The notes: generated by a model from the sequence alone, not told the origin. Shown: positions 20,189 to 29,986, counted from the first letter of the stretch. The stretch: DNA of 64,000 bases from Nocardioides cavernae (GCF_013410035.1 NZ_JACCBW010000002.1:868001-932000); one strand, 5' to 3'. Program-made: numbers and translations.

Positions 20189-21298
20189 GTGACCGAGATC
20201 GAGATCGGCCGTGCCAAGCGCGGTCGCCGCGCCTACTCCTTCGACGACATCGCGATCGTGCCCTCGCGGCGCACCCGCGACCCCGAGGAGGTCAGCACGG
20301 CCTGGCAGATCGACGCCTACCGCTTCGACATCCCGGTGCTCGCCGCCCCGATGGACTCGGTCATGTCCCCGTCGACCGCGATCGCGCTCGGCCAGATGGG
20401 CGGCCTCGGGGTGCTCAACCTCGAGGGCCTCTGGACCCGCTACGACGACCCGTCCGGCCTGCTCGAGGAGGTGGCCGGCCTCCAGGGCACCGAGGCGACC
20501 CGCCGGATGCAGGAGATCTACACCGAGCCGATCAAGCCCGAGCTCATCACCGCGCGGCTCAAGGAGATGCGTGCCGCGGGCGTCACCGTCGCGGGGTCGC
20601 TGTCACCGCAGCGCACCAAGGAGCACGTGAAGGCCGTCGTCGACGCCGGTGTCGACATGTTCGTCATCCGCGGGACGACCGTCTCCGCCGAGCACGTCAG
20701 CAGCCAGGCCGAGCCGCTGAACCTCAAGGAGTTCATCTACGAGCTCGACGTCCCGGTCATCGTCGGCGGCTGCGCGACCTACCAGGCCGCGCTCCACCTC
20801 ATGCGCACCGGCGCTGCGGGCGTACTCGTCGGCTTCGGCGGCGGCGCCGCCCACACCACCCGCACCGTCCTCGGCGTCGCGGTCCCGATGGCCAGCGCCG
20901 TGGCGGACGTCGCCGCCGCCCGCCGCGACTACATGGACGAGTCGGGCGGCCGCTACGTGCACGTCATCGCCGACGGCTCGATCGGCAGCTCCGGTGACAT
21001 CGCCAAGGCCGTCGCCTGCGGCGCCGACGCCGTGATGATCGGCTCCCCGCTCGCCCGTGCCACCGAGGCCCCCGGCCGCGGCTTCCACTGGGGCAGCGAG
21101 GCCACCCACTCCGAGCTCCCGCGCGGCGAGCGGGTCGCGTTCGCCCCGGTCGGCTCGCTGGAGGAGATCATGTTCGGCCCGTCCCGCGTCGCCGACGGCA
21201 CCATGAACCTCGTCGGGGCCCTCCGCCGTGCCATGGCGACCACGGGCTACACCGAGCTCAAGGAGTTCCAGCGCATCGAGGTCGTCGTCCAGCACTGA
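20189..21298 (+). CDS. guaB3: GuaB3-family IMP dehydrogenase-related protein
   Basis: A 369-residue relative of IMPDH without CBS domains. Barrel motifs are present: DDIAIVPSRRTRDPEEV, APMDSVMSPSTAIALGQMGG, ADGSIGSSGDIAKAVACGAD and GALRRAMATTGYTELKEFQ. The loop that carries the catalytic Cys in IMPDH (GSICTTR) reads GGGAAHTTR here, with His222 in the Cys position, so the normal thioimidate mechanism cannot operate. Actinobacterial GuaB3 proteins are generally like this and their role is unsettled; a regulatory or altered-activity function is possible. The start was chosen as GTG 20189 from the -10 box spacing; the frame is open further upstream. Confidence 0.9.
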   Translation: MTEIEIGRAKRGRRAYSFDDIAIVPSRRTRDPEEVSTAWQIDAYRFDIPVLAAPMDSVMSPSTAIALGQMGGLGVLNLEGLWTRYDDPSGLLEEVAGLQGTEATRRMQEIYTEPIKPELITARLKEMRAAGVTVAGSLSPQRTKEHVKAVVDAGVDMFVIRGTTVSAEHVSSQAEPLNLKEFIYELDVPVIVGGCATYQAALHLMRTGAAGVLVGFGGGAAHTTRTVLGVAVPMASAVADVAAARRDYMDESGGRYVHVIADGSIGSSGDIAKAVACGADAVMIGSPLARATEAPGRGFHWGSEATHSELPRGERVAFAPVGSLEEIMFGPSRVADGTMNLVGALRRAMATTGYTELKEFQRIEVVVQH

Positions 21299-21416
21299 CG
21301 GACTGAGGACAGTGGAGCCGTGAGGTCACCCGGTGACCTCGGGACTCCACCATCTTGTCTCCACAGATCGGCCGTGGGCCTGTCGACCGGCCCCGCAGGG
21401 GTCGCAGGGTTGCTCC

Positions 21417-22412
21417 GTGCGCGAAGACCCGTCCCTGACCGCGATCGCCGCCCTGCTGCGTGTCCAGTCCGGGGTCGTGGCGCGTCATCAGCAGCTGGCG
21501 GCGGGGCTCGGCCCCCACGACGTGCGCAGGCTGGAGCGGCACCGCGACCTGGTCCGGGTGCTGCCCCGGGTCCACGTCGCGCACACCGGTGAGCCGACGT
21601 GGGTGCAGCGTGCCTGGGCGGCCGTGCTCTACGCGTGGCCGGCGGCGCTCGTGCGCGAGTCCGCACTCCGGGCAGCCGATGGTCCTGGCCAGCCGGGACG
21701 GGACTCCGGTCCCATCACGGTCGGCATCGACCTGCAGCGTCGGGTGCGGTCGCTGCCTGGAGTGGTCGTGGTCCGCACGTCGGACCTCGAGGCCCGCGCG
21801 CGGTGGAACCTCGGCCCGCCCCGCGTGCCCTACGACGACGCGGCGCTCGACGTGGCCCTGCACGCGGGGTCCGAGATGGAGGCGCTCGCGGCCGTCACGC
21901 GCGCGGTGCAGACCCGACGCACGACCGCCGTACGCATCACGTCCGTCCTCGCCGGACGCTCACGCGCACCTCGCCGGGCATTCCTCGAGCGTGTCCTCGA
22001 GGACGTGGCCCACGGCACCTGCTCGGTGCTCGAGCACGCCTACCTCACCCGGGTGGAGCAACCGGACGGGCTGCCCCCGGCGCTGCGCCAGGTGCGCGAG
22101 GTCACGGCCAGCGGGATCGTCTACCGGGACGCCGACGTGCTCGGCCTGACGATCGAGCTCGACGGCCGGCTGTTCCACGACACGGCGGAGCAGCGGGACG
22201 CGGACGCCGAGCGGGACCTCGACCTCGCCGTGGTCGGCCGCGACGGCGTACGCCTCACCTGGGGTCAGGTGGTCGGCCGGCCGTGCAGCACCGCGGCCAA
22301 GCTCGACACCATCCTGCGCGCTCGCGGCGCTCCCGCTGGTCGAGCATGCGGACCCGGCTGCGGGCTCCGCCAGGTCCCTTCCTCAGGTGGCCCTGAGACA
22401 CTGGCACCATGA
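21417..22412 (+). CDS. AbiEi/DUF559-like protein of unknown function
   Basis: A 331-residue protein. The N-terminal 60 residues (LLRVQSGVVARHQQLAAGLGPHDVRRLERH, then LVRVLPRVHVA) resemble the winged-helix domain found in AbiEi-type antitoxins and in DUF559 proteins of actinobacteria. The C-terminal part (LGLTIELDGRLFHDTAEQRD, ERDLDLAVVGRDGVRLTW) matches the DUF559/Vsr-like endonuclease fold, with the acidic Glu-x-Asp and a later Asp. No cognate toxin gene is adjacent, so a toxin-antitoxin role is unsupported. The stop overlaps the glpD start (ATGA). The start is GTG 21417; it is weakly supported. Confidence 0.6.
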   Translation: MREDPSLTAIAALLRVQSGVVARHQQLAAGLGPHDVRRLERHRDLVRVLPRVHVAHTGEPTWVQRAWAAVLYAWPAALVRESALRAADGPGQPGRDSGPITVGIDLQRRVRSLPGVVVVRTSDLEARARWNLGPPRVPYDDAALDVALHAGSEMEALAAVTRAVQTRRTTAVRITSVLAGRSRAPRRAFLERVLEDVAHGTCSVLEHAYLTRVEQPDGLPPALRQVREVTASGIVYRDADVLGLTIELDGRLFHDTAEQRDADAERDLDLAVVGRDGVRLTWGQVVGRPCSTAAKLDTILRARGAPAGRACGPGCGLRQVPSSGGPETLAP

Positions 22413-24133
22413 CCCTCGCCAAGGCCCTCGACGCCGACCAGCGGGCCGACGCCCTCGACCAGCTCGGGTCGGGCGAGCTCGACGTGCTCGTCGTCGGCGG
22501 CGGCATCGTCGGGGTCGGCGCGGCGCTCGACGCCGTCACGCGCGGGCTGAAGGTCGGGCTCGTGGAGCAGCGCGACCTCGCGTCGGGCACGTCCTCGCGC
22601 TCCTCGAAGCTCGTGCACGGCGGGCTGCGCTACCTCGAGATGTTCGACTTCGCCCTGGTCAAGGAGGCGCTGGAGGAGCGCGGCCTGCTGCTGACCCGGC
22701 TCGCGCCCCACCTCGTACGCCCGGTGCCGTTCCTCTACCCGCTCGAGCACGCCTGGGAGCGGCCGTACGTCGGGGCCGGGGTCGCGCTCTACGACGGCAT
22801 GGCGATGGCCGGGACCTACGACATGGGCGTGCCGAAGCACAAGCACGTGTTCCGCAAGCAGCTCACGCGGATGGCGCCCGACATCAGGACCGACGACCTG
22901 CACGGCGCGATCCGCTACTACGACTGCCAGGTCGACGACGCGCGGCTGGTCATGACGATCGCGCGGACCGCGGCCAACAACGGGGCCCACGTCGCGACCC
23001 GGACCAAGGTCACCGGGTTCCTGCGCTCGGGTGACGGCGACGACGCGCCCGTGGTCGGCGTCCGCGCCCGCGACCTCGAGGGCCAGCGCGACCTCGAGAT
23101 CCGCGCCAAGGTCGTCATCAACGCCGCGGGGGTGTGGACCGACGAGGTGCAGGACCTCCTCGGCGGTCGCGCGCAGCTCGACGTCGACGCCAGCAAGGGC
23201 ATCCACCTCGTCATCCCGCGCGAGCGGATCCGCTCCGAGTGCGGCTTCATCACGAAGACCGAGAAGTCGGTCCTGTTCGTGATCCCCTGGGGCCAGTTCT
23301 GGATCATCGGCACGACCGACACGGCCTGGGACTTCGACCTCGCCCACCCGGCGGCGAGCAAGACCGACATCGACTACCTGCTCGGCCACGTCAACCGCCT
23401 CCTCAAGGACCCCCTCGACCACCGCGACGTCATCGGCGTGTGGGCCGGCCTGCGGCCGTTGCTCAAGCCGATGCGCAAGGAGGGCGAGATGGGGGAGACG
23501 ACCAAGCTCTCGCGCGAGCACACCGTCGCCAACCCGGTGCCGGGCCTGGTCCTCGTCGCGGGCGGCAAGCTCACGACCTACCGCGTGATGGCCAGGGACG
23601 CCGTCGACCACGCGATCCGCGACTTCGACGCGACACCGGCCTCGATCACCGACCGGGTGCCCCTGATGGGCGCGTGGGGCCACGAGGCGCGCACCAACCA
23701 GCGCGTCGCGCTGAGCCGCTCGTCGGGCCTCGACATCGGTGTGGTCGACCATCTGCTCGGCCGTTACGGCGGTCTCGTCGACGAGGTCCTCGCGCTCATC
23801 GACCGACGCCCCGACCTCGCCGAGCCGCTGCCGGGCGCCGAGCACTACCTGCGGGCCGAGGTGCTCTACGCCGCCACCCACGAGGGCGCGCGCCACCTCG
23901 ATGACGTGCTGGCCCGCCGTACGCGCGTGTCCATCGAGACCTTCGACCGCGGCGTCGCGGCCGCCCGCCCGGCCGCCGAGCTGATGGCGGAGGCGCTGGG
24001 CTGGGACGAGGCCCAGGTGGCCGACGAGGTGGACCACTACCTCCGGCGGGTCGAGGCCGAGCGCCAGAGCCAGCTGATGCCGACCGACCAGGAGGCCGAC
24101 GAGGCCCGGGTCAAGGCCCCCGACATCGTCTAG
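22409..24133 (+). CDS. glpD: Aerobic glycerol-3-phosphate dehydrogenase
   Basis: A 574-residue FAD enzyme of normal length. The dinucleotide motif is VVGGGIVGVGAALDA, followed by the family signature SGTSSRSSKLVHGGLRYLE, the central IIGTTDTAWD and the C-terminal GlpA/GlpD domain from about 430. It oxidises glycerol-3-phosphate to dihydroxyacetone phosphate and passes electrons to quinone at the membrane, feeding glycerol and phospholipid-derived glycerol into central metabolism. The glycerophosphodiesterase gene at 45323 could supply its substrate. The ATG overlaps the stop of the upstream gene by 4 bp. Confidence 0.95.
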   Translation: MTLAKALDADQRADALDQLGSGELDVLVVGGGIVGVGAALDAVTRGLKVGLVEQRDLASGTSSRSSKLVHGGLRYLEMFDFALVKEALEERGLLLTRLAPHLVRPVPFLYPLEHAWERPYVGAGVALYDGMAMAGTYDMGVPKHKHVFRKQLTRMAPDIRTDDLHGAIRYYDCQVDDARLVMTIARTAANNGAHVATRTKVTGFLRSGDGDDAPVVGVRARDLEGQRDLEIRAKVVINAAGVWTDEVQDLLGGRAQLDVDASKGIHLVIPRERIRSECGFITKTEKSVLFVIPWGQFWIIGTTDTAWDFDLAHPAASKTDIDYLLGHVNRLLKDPLDHRDVIGVWAGLRPLLKPMRKEGEMGETTKLSREHTVANPVPGLVLVAGGKLTTYRVMARDAVDHAIRDFDATPASITDRVPLMGAWGHEARTNQRVALSRSSGLDIGVVDHLLGRYGGLVDEVLALIDRRPDLAEPLPGAEHYLRAEVLYAATHEGARHLDDVLARRTRVSIETFDRGVAAARPAAELMAEALGWDEAQVADEVDHYLRRVEAERQSQLMPTDQEADEARVKAPDIV

Positions 24134-24636
24134 AGCTGCTGGATCGGGCCCGGCGAGGAGAGACCGAACGCCTCGCGCAGCCCGGACCGCCTGCCTCGCG
24201 CCTCCAGTGCGTCGGCGGTCCTGCCGACCGGTCGCGACCACGGCCAGACGTGGTAGCCCATGAGGACCAGCGAGACGACGGCCCCGCCGGCGAAGGTGAG
24301 GAAGCCACCGTCGGGCAGGACGAACGCCAGCGCGATCGAGGCGATGGCGATCGACTCGATCAACGCGAAGCGCAGGATCATCGCGCCCTGGTGGCGCACC
24401 ATCGCCTGCGCGGACGCGGCGTCGTCGTCGAGCGACGGGTCGAGGGCCGGCGGGCGGTAGCCGATCGCCTCGACCAGCACGTGGACCGCGACCCCGGCGG
24501 CGAGCTGGGCCGGCAGCACCCACACCGGCGGGGCCTCGTCGAGCGGCAGCACGAAGAAGAGCGCCAGGGCGATGAAGAACAGGCCGCTCACGAGCGTGCC
24601 CGCGACGAGCCGGTGCTGGGAGGCGAGGGGCGACAT
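24130..24636 (-). CDS. Four-helix membrane protein, unknown
   Basis: A 168-residue protein with four hydrophobic segments (about 12-33, 41-60, 83-103, 110-128), among them GTLVSGLFFIALALFFVLPL and FALIESIAIASIALAFVLP, and a basic, Gly-rich C-terminal tail. I recognise no catalytic motif. The ATG at 24636 sits 7 bases after TAGGGT on the minus strand, a leaderless start. The gene converges on glpD and the two stop codons share CTAG. Confidence 0.65.
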   Translation of the reverse strand: MSPLASQHRLVAGTLVSGLFFIALALFFVLPLDEAPPVWVLPAQLAAGVAVHVLVEAIGYRPPALDPSLDDDAASAQAMVRHQGAMILRFALIESIAIASIALAFVLPDGGFLTFAGGAVVSLVLMGYHVWPWSRPVGRTADALEARGRRSGLREAFGLSSPGPIQQL

Positions 24637-24643
24637 GGCCGAG

Positions 24644-24649
24644 ACCCTA
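24644..24649 (-). promoter_or_regulatory. -10 box TAGGGT for the leaderless membrane-protein gene
   Basis: On the minus strand TAGGGT is followed by 7 bases and the ATG at 24636. Confidence 0.5.
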
Positions 24650-24747
24650 GCGTCCATCGGCGGCCGGGCGCGGTGGACAAATACTGCCGAGATGTCGAAT
24701 GCTGGGACGGAAGTGACCAACCAGTAGCAACGCCGGGCACGCCGACC

Positions 24748-24753
24748 TACGCT
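24748..24753 (+). promoter_or_regulatory. -10 box TACGCT for the aldehyde dehydrogenase gene
   Basis: TACGCT is followed by 6 bases and the ATG at 24760; no Shine-Dalgarno site is visible. Confidence 0.45.
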
Positions 24754-24759
24754 TCGAGG

Positions 24760-26376
24760 ATGAGTGAGCAGACCCCCGCCTCAGGTCCCATCACCGACGG
24801 TCCCGCGGACCCCGAGCACGACAGCACCGCGGCCTACGGCCTCGACCGGTCGTACGTCGCCAGCCTGACGCGTCGTGTCGTGAGCACGTCCGGTGCGACC
24901 GCCGCCGTCGCCTCGCCGATCGGCGGCACCCCGCTGGCCCACGTCCCGCAGTCGAGCCCGGCCGACGTGGCCGAGGCCTTCGCGCGGGCCCGCACGGCGC
25001 AGGTCGCGTGGGCCGCCACCCCGATCGACCAGCGAGCCGCGGCGATGCTCCGGCTCCACGACCTCGTGCTCGACCGCCAGGACGAGCTCATCGACCTCGT
25101 GGTGTGGGAGTCCGGCAAGGCCCGCAAGGACGCCTACCTCGAGGTCGCCCACCTCGCGCTGACCGCGCGCTACTACGCCCGGACCGCGCACGAGCACCTG
25201 GACACCAGGCGCGTCGGGGGCATGTTCCCGCTGCTGACCCGCGCGGAGGTCAACCGCGTGCCCAAGGGCGTCGTCGGCATCATCTCGCCGTGGAACTACC
25301 CGCTCACGATGGCGCTCTGCGACGGCCTGCCCGCGCTCCTCGCCGGCAACGCCGTGGTGTCGAAGCCCGACGCGCAGACGATGCTGACCGCGCTGCTGGC
25401 CGCCCAGCTCCTCGAGGAGGCCGGCTTCCCGGCCGAGGTGTGGCAGGTCGTGGCCGGCCCCGGTCCGGAGGTGGGAGGAGCGATCGTCGCGCACGCCGAC
25501 TACGTCTGCTTCACCGGCTCCACCGCCACCGGCCGCACGATCGCACGCGGCTGCGCCGAGCGGCTGATCGGCTGCTCGCTCGAGCTGGGCGGCAAGAACC
25601 CGATGCTCGTGCTGCGCGACGCCGACGTGCACCGCGCGGCCGAGGGCGCCGTACGCGCGGTGTTCTCCAACGCCGGCCAGCTGTGCGTCTCGATGGAGCG
25701 GCTCTTCGTCGCCGACCAGGTCTACGACCGCTTCGTCGACGCCTTCGTCTCGCGCACCCAGGCCATGACGCTCGGCGCCAGCCACGACTGGTCGGTCGAC
25801 ATGGGCTCGCTGATCTCGCAGGCGCAGCTCGACACGGTCACCGCGCACGTCGAGGACGCCGTCGCCAAGGGCGCCACGGTGCTCACCGGCGGCAGGCACC
25901 GCCCCGACCTCGGGCCCTTCGTCTTCGAGCCGACCATCCTGGAGGGCGTCTCGGCCGACATGGAGTGCTTCGGCAAGGAGACCTTCGGCCCGGTCGTCTC
26001 GCTCTACCGATTCCACGGCGAGGACGAGGCGGTCGAGCGCGCCAACGACGGGCAGTACGGCCTCAACGCGTCGGTCTGGACCCGCGACGGCGCACGTGGC
26101 CGGGCGCTCGCGCGACGGATCAGGTGCGGCACGGTCAACGTCAACGAGGCCTACGGAGCGACGTTCGGCTCGCTCGGCGCGCCGATGGGCGGCATGCGCG
26201 AGTCCGGGATGGGTCGCCGGCAGGGCGCGGAGGGCATCCTGCGCTACACCGAGGCGCAGTCCGTCGCGACGCAGCGGCTGGTGCCGATCGCCCCGATGTT
26301 CGGGATGTCGGAGGAGACCAACGCGAAGGTGATGACCTCCGCGCTGCGCCTGCTCAACAAGCTCGGTCGCGCCTGA
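24760..26376 (+). CDS. Succinate-semialdehyde dehydrogenase-type aldehyde dehydrogenase
   Basis: A 538-residue ALDH superfamily enzyme. Visible are the cofactor-binding IISPWNYPL, the glycine motif FTGSTATGRTIARGC, general base Glu275 in LELGGKNP, and nucleophile Cys309 in SNAGQLCVS. These and the overall sequence style are those of actinobacterial NAD(P)-dependent succinate-semialdehyde dehydrogenases, but other aldehydes are possible. The extra 40 residues at the N terminus before the ALDH core are common in this group. It lies 1 bp upstream of a GMC oxidoreductase, so the two form an operon; the oxidoreductase could generate an aldehyde for this enzyme, which is inference. Confidence 0.85.
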   Translation: MSEQTPASGPITDGPADPEHDSTAAYGLDRSYVASLTRRVVSTSGATAAVASPIGGTPLAHVPQSSPADVAEAFARARTAQVAWAATPIDQRAAAMLRLHDLVLDRQDELIDLVVWESGKARKDAYLEVAHLALTARYYARTAHEHLDTRRVGGMFPLLTRAEVNRVPKGVVGIISPWNYPLTMALCDGLPALLAGNAVVSKPDAQTMLTALLAAQLLEEAGFPAEVWQVVAGPGPEVGGAIVAHADYVCFTGSTATGRTIARGCAERLIGCSLELGGKNPMLVLRDADVHRAAEGAVRAVFSNAGQLCVSMERLFVADQVYDRFVDAFVSRTQAMTLGASHDWSVDMGSLISQAQLDTVTAHVEDAVAKGATVLTGGRHRPDLGPFVFEPTILEGVSADMECFGKETFGPVVSLYRFHGEDEAVERANDGQYGLNASVWTRDGARGRALARRIRCGTVNVNEAYGATFGSLGAPMGGMRESGMGRRQGAEGILRYTEAQSVATQRLVPIAPMFGMSEETNAKVMTSALRLLNKLGRA

Positions 26377-26377
26377 C

Positions 26378-28099
26378 ATGACCCAGGGCGACACCCGGCA
26401 CTACGACGTCCTCGTCATCGGGTCCGGCTTCGGCGGCTCGGTCTCCGCGCTCCGGCTGACCGAGAAGGGCTACCGCGTCGGCGTCCTCGAGGCGGGCGCC
26501 CGGTTCGAGGACGGCGACTTCCCGGCCACCTCGTTCGACGCGAGGCGGTTCCTCTTCGCGCCCTCGCTGGGGATGTACGGCATCCAGCGCATCGACATGG
26601 TCAAGGACTGCCTGATCCTCGCGGGAGCGGGGGTCGGCGGGGGCTCGCTCGTCTACGCCAACACGCTCTACGAGCCGCTCGACGCGTTCTACCGCGACCC
26701 GTCCTGGGCGCACATCACCGACTGGAAGTCCGAGCTCGCGCCCTACTACGACCAGGCCAAGCGGATGCTCGGCGTCGTGCAGAACCCGCGCCACACCCCG
26801 GCCGACGAGGTGATGCGCACGGTCGCCGAGGAGATGGGGGTGGGGGAGACGTTCCACCCGACGCCGGTCGGCGTGTTCTTCGGCGGGCCCGACGCCGCGG
26901 GTGGCGAGCGGGTGGAGGACCCGTTCTTCGGCGGCGCCGGGCCGGCGCGCAACGCCTGCCTCAACTGCGGCGAGTGCATGACGGGGTGCCGGCACAACGC
27001 CAAGAACACGCTCGTCAAGAACTACCTCCACCTCGCCGAGCAGGCGGGGGCGGTCGTGCACCCGCTGACCACCGTGACCCGCGTACGCCCGCGCGCCGGC
27101 GGCGGCTACGAGGTGAGCGCGCGCTGGACCAAGGCCAAGCTCTCGCGGCGCACGGCGACGAAGACCTTCACCGCCGACCAGGTCGTCTTCTCCGCGGCGG
27201 CCCTCGGCACGCAGAAGCTGCTCCACCAGCTCAAGGGCGAGGGCGACCTGCCCGGCATCAGCGACCGCCTCGGCGTGCTGACCCGCACCAACTCCGAGGC
27301 GATCCTCGGTGCGCTCGCCCCCGCCGGCGGCCCGGTCGACTACACCGAGGGTGTCGCGATCACGTCGTCCTGGCACCCCGACGACGTCACCCACATCGAG
27401 CCCTGCCGCTACGGCAAGGGCTCCAACGCGATGGCGCTCCTGCAGACCGTGCTGGCCGACGACATCCCGGGGCGCTCGCGCGTACGCACGTGGGTGCGCG
27501 AGCTGTGGGCGCAGCGGCGCACCGCGCTCGACCTCTACGACTTCCGGCACTGGTCGGAGCGGGCCGTGGTGGCGCTGGTCATGCAGACCCTCGACAACTC
27601 CATCACCACGCGGGGCGTGAAGGGCCGCTTCGGCTGGCGGATGACCTCGGTGCAGGGCCACGGCAGGCCCAACCCGACCTACATCCCGGTGGCCTACGAC
27701 GCCGTGCGCCGGATGGCCGACGTCATGGGCGGCACGGCGGGTGGCAACGTCGGCGAGCCGTTCAACCGGCCGCTGACCGCGCACTTCATCGGCGGCTGCA
27801 CGATCGGCGACTCACCGCAGACCGGCGTCGTCGACCCCTACCAGCGGCTGTTCGGGCACGACGGCCTGCACGTCGTCGACGGCTCCGCGGTCTCGGCCAA
27901 CCTCGGCGTGAACCCGTCGCTGACGATCACGGCCCAGGCCGAGCGGGCGATGGCGTTCTGGCCCAACAAGGGCGAGGCCGACCCGCGTCCCGCGCTCGGG
28001 CAGGCGTACGTCCAGGTCGCCCCGGTGGAGCCGAAGAACCCGGTCGTCCCGGACGCCGCGCCGGGTGCGCTGCGGCTGCCGATCGTCGGCGTCAGCTGA
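26378..28099 (+). CDS. GMC-family FAD oxidoreductase, cholesterol oxidase-like
   Basis: A 573-residue flavoprotein. The N-terminal FAD motif is VLVIGSGFGGSVSALRL. The second signature GAGVGGGSLVYANTL is near residue 90. The C terminus carries GGCTIGDSPQTGVVDPY, then VVDGSAVSANLGVNPSLTI, the GMC C-terminal domain. Overall it resembles actinobacterial cholesterol-oxidase-related proteins. A cluster of four Cys at about 193-205 (CLNCGECMTGC) looks like an iron-sulfur or metal site and is typical of this subgroup and not of secreted cholesterol oxidases; there is no signal peptide. The substrate, a sterol or alcohol, is not determined. Co-transcribed with the aldehyde dehydrogenase upstream. Confidence 0.85.
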   Translation: MTQGDTRHYDVLVIGSGFGGSVSALRLTEKGYRVGVLEAGARFEDGDFPATSFDARRFLFAPSLGMYGIQRIDMVKDCLILAGAGVGGGSLVYANTLYEPLDAFYRDPSWAHITDWKSELAPYYDQAKRMLGVVQNPRHTPADEVMRTVAEEMGVGETFHPTPVGVFFGGPDAAGGERVEDPFFGGAGPARNACLNCGECMTGCRHNAKNTLVKNYLHLAEQAGAVVHPLTTVTRVRPRAGGGYEVSARWTKAKLSRRTATKTFTADQVVFSAAALGTQKLLHQLKGEGDLPGISDRLGVLTRTNSEAILGALAPAGGPVDYTEGVAITSSWHPDDVTHIEPCRYGKGSNAMALLQTVLADDIPGRSRVRTWVRELWAQRRTALDLYDFRHWSERAVVALVMQTLDNSITTRGVKGRFGWRMTSVQGHGRPNPTYIPVAYDAVRRMADVMGGTAGGNVGEPFNRPLTAHFIGGCTIGDSPQTGVVDPYQRLFGHDGLHVVDGSAVSANLGVNPSLTITAQAERAMAFWPNKGEADPRPALGQAYVQVAPVEPKNPVVPDAAPGALRLPIVGVS

Positions 28100-28238
28100 G
28101 CTGTCCGGGCTCCGTCGGAATTCCCCCAGCCCGGCCGTAACCACCCCCTGCAGGCGTCGTTGGGCGGGTAAGGGGTCCGACAGTCATGCTCCCTCCCAAG
28201 GGTCGGGCTCCCGGGTTCTCGGCAGTGCCGGGCGCCAA

Positions 28239-28283
28239 GCATCAGGGCCCGGCCACCCTCCCTCCCCGGTCGGGTCCTGATGC
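28239..28283. terminator. Hairpin between the GMC oxidoreductase and guaA
   Basis: GCATCAGGGCCCGGCC, 13 bases, GGTCGGGTCCTGATGC: 16-base arms with two mismatches that are G-U wobbles in RNA. It lies 23 bp before the guaA -10 box, so it most likely insulates guaA from upstream transcription. A weaker repeat CCGGGCT/AGCCCGG lies at 28105-28134. Confidence 0.6.
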
Positions 28284-28305
28284 GATTTCGGAGAGAGGGC
28301 GCCGA

Positions 28306-28311
28306 TAGACT
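28306..28311 (+). promoter_or_regulatory. -10 box TAGACT for leaderless guaA
   Basis: TAGACT is followed by 6 bases and the GTG at 28318, the same layout as guaB and guaB3. Confidence 0.6.
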
Positions 28312-28317
28312 CCGAGC

Positions 28318-29895
28318 GTGACGCAGCCTGCAGAGCACGACCTGGTCCTCGTCGTCGACTTCGGGGCGCAGTACGCCCAGCTGATCGCGCGGCGCGTCCG
28401 CGAGGCGCGCGTCTACTCCGAGATCGTCCCGCACACGATGCCGATCGCGGACATGCTCGCCCGCAAGCCCAAGGCGATCATCCTGTCCGGCGGCCCCTCG
28501 AGCGTGTACGCCGACGGCGCGCCCGGCATCGACGACACCGTCTTCACGGCCGGGGTCCCCGTCTTCGGCATGTGCTACGGCTTCCAGCTGATGGCCAAGG
28601 GTCTCGGCGGCGAGGTCGCCCACACCGGCGCGCGCGAGTACGGCCGTACCCCCGTCTCCGTCAGCGAGCCGGGCACCCTGCTCGCAGGCATCCCCGCCGA
28701 CCACACGGTCTGGATGTCCCACGGCGACTCGGTCGCCCGCGCACCCGAGGGCTTCACCGTCCTCGCGTCGACCGACGTCACCCCGGTCGCGGCGTTCGAG
28801 GCCGTCGACCGGGGCCTCGCCGGCGTGCAGTGGCACCCCGAGGTGCTGCACACCGAGCACGGCCAGAAGGTCCTCGAACACTTCCTGCACCACATCGCCG
28901 GCGCCCGGCAGACCTGGACGATGCTCAACATCGCCGAGGAGCAGATCGAGCGGGTCCGCGAGCAGATCGGCGAGTCGGGGCTGGCGATCTGCGGCCTGTC
29001 CGGCGGCGTCGACTCCGCCGTCGCCGCGGCCATCGTGCAGCGCGCCATCGGCGACCGCCTGCACTGCGTCTTCGTCGACCACGGCCTGCTGCGCGAGGGC
29101 GAGGCCGAGCAGGTCGAGCGCGACTTCGTCGCGGCCACCGGCGTCAACCTCCACGTCTACGACGCCCGCGAGACCTTCCTGTCCGCTCTCGCGGGGGTCA
29201 CCGACCCCGAGGAGAAGCGCAAGATCATCGGCCGCGAGTTCATCCGCGCCTTCGAGGCCGCGGAGGTCCAGGTGCTCGGCGAGGCGGCCGAGCAGGGCGA
29301 GAAGGTCGGCTTCCTCGTGCAGGGCACGCTCTACCCGGACGTCGTCGAGTCGGGCGGCGGCGCCGGCACCTCCAACATCAAGTCCCACCACAACGTCGGC
29401 GGCCTGCCGGAGGACCTCGAGTTCGCGCTCGTCGAGCCGCTGCGCACCCTGTTCAAGGACGAGGTCCGCCTCGTCGGGGAGCAGCTCGGCCTGCCCGCCG
29501 AGATGGTCTGGCGCCAGCCGTTCCCCGGCCCCGGCCTCGGCATCCGGATCATCGGCGAGGTCACCTCCGACCGGCTCGACATCCTGCGCCGCGCCGACGC
29601 GATCGCCCGCCAGGAGCTCACCCGCGCCGGCCTCGACCGCGACATCTGGCAGATGCCGGTCGTGCTCCTCGCCGACGTCCGCTCCGTCGGCGTCCAGGGC
29701 GACGGCCGCACCTACGGCCACCCCGTCGTGATCCGCCCGGTCACCTCCGAGGACGCGATGACCGCCGACTGGGCCCGGCTGCCGTACGAGGTGATGGAGC
29801 GCATCTCCACCCGGATCACCAACGAGGTGGCCGAGGTCAACCGGGTCACGCTCGACATCACCTCGAAGCCGCCGGGGACCATCGAGTGGGAGTGA
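28318..29895 (+). CDS. guaA: GMP synthase (glutamine-hydrolysing)
   Basis: A 525-residue enzyme of normal length. The N-terminal class I glutamine amidotransferase has nucleophile Cys86 in GMCYGFQ and the His-Glu pair in WHPEV (about 174-176). The ATP-pyrophosphatase domain has the P-loop SGGVDS near 225, and the C-terminal dimerisation domain ends in the usual KPPGTIEWE. It converts XMP to GMP with ATP and glutamine. The GTG start lies 7 bases after a -10 box and no ribosome-binding site is present. Confidence 0.97.
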   Translation: MTQPAEHDLVLVVDFGAQYAQLIARRVREARVYSEIVPHTMPIADMLARKPKAIILSGGPSSVYADGAPGIDDTVFTAGVPVFGMCYGFQLMAKGLGGEVAHTGAREYGRTPVSVSEPGTLLAGIPADHTVWMSHGDSVARAPEGFTVLASTDVTPVAAFEAVDRGLAGVQWHPEVLHTEHGQKVLEHFLHHIAGARQTWTMLNIAEEQIERVREQIGESGLAICGLSGGVDSAVAAAIVQRAIGDRLHCVFVDHGLLREGEAEQVERDFVAATGVNLHVYDARETFLSALAGVTDPEEKRKIIGREFIRAFEAAEVQVLGEAAEQGEKVGFLVQGTLYPDVVESGGGAGTSNIKSHHNVGGLPEDLEFALVEPLRTLFKDEVRLVGEQLGLPAEMVWRQPFPGPGLGIRIIGEVTSDRLDILRRADAIARQELTRAGLDRDIWQMPVVLLADVRSVGVQGDGRTYGHPVVIRPVTSEDAMTADWARLPYEVMERISTRITNEVAEVNRVTLDITSKPPGTIEWE

Positions 29896-29986
29896 GCCGC
29901 GCCGCTCCCTGAGCCGGGGCTGGGTTTCACGGCGGGTCGTCGGGGAAGCATCGAGACACGAGCACCGACCCAGGGGGAGGCCGACC

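Noticed and set aside
29896..29986. Riboswitch between guaA and the type VII-like pair
   Set aside because: No conserved purine riboswitch core or stable multi-stem structure visible; the gap is only 91 bp.
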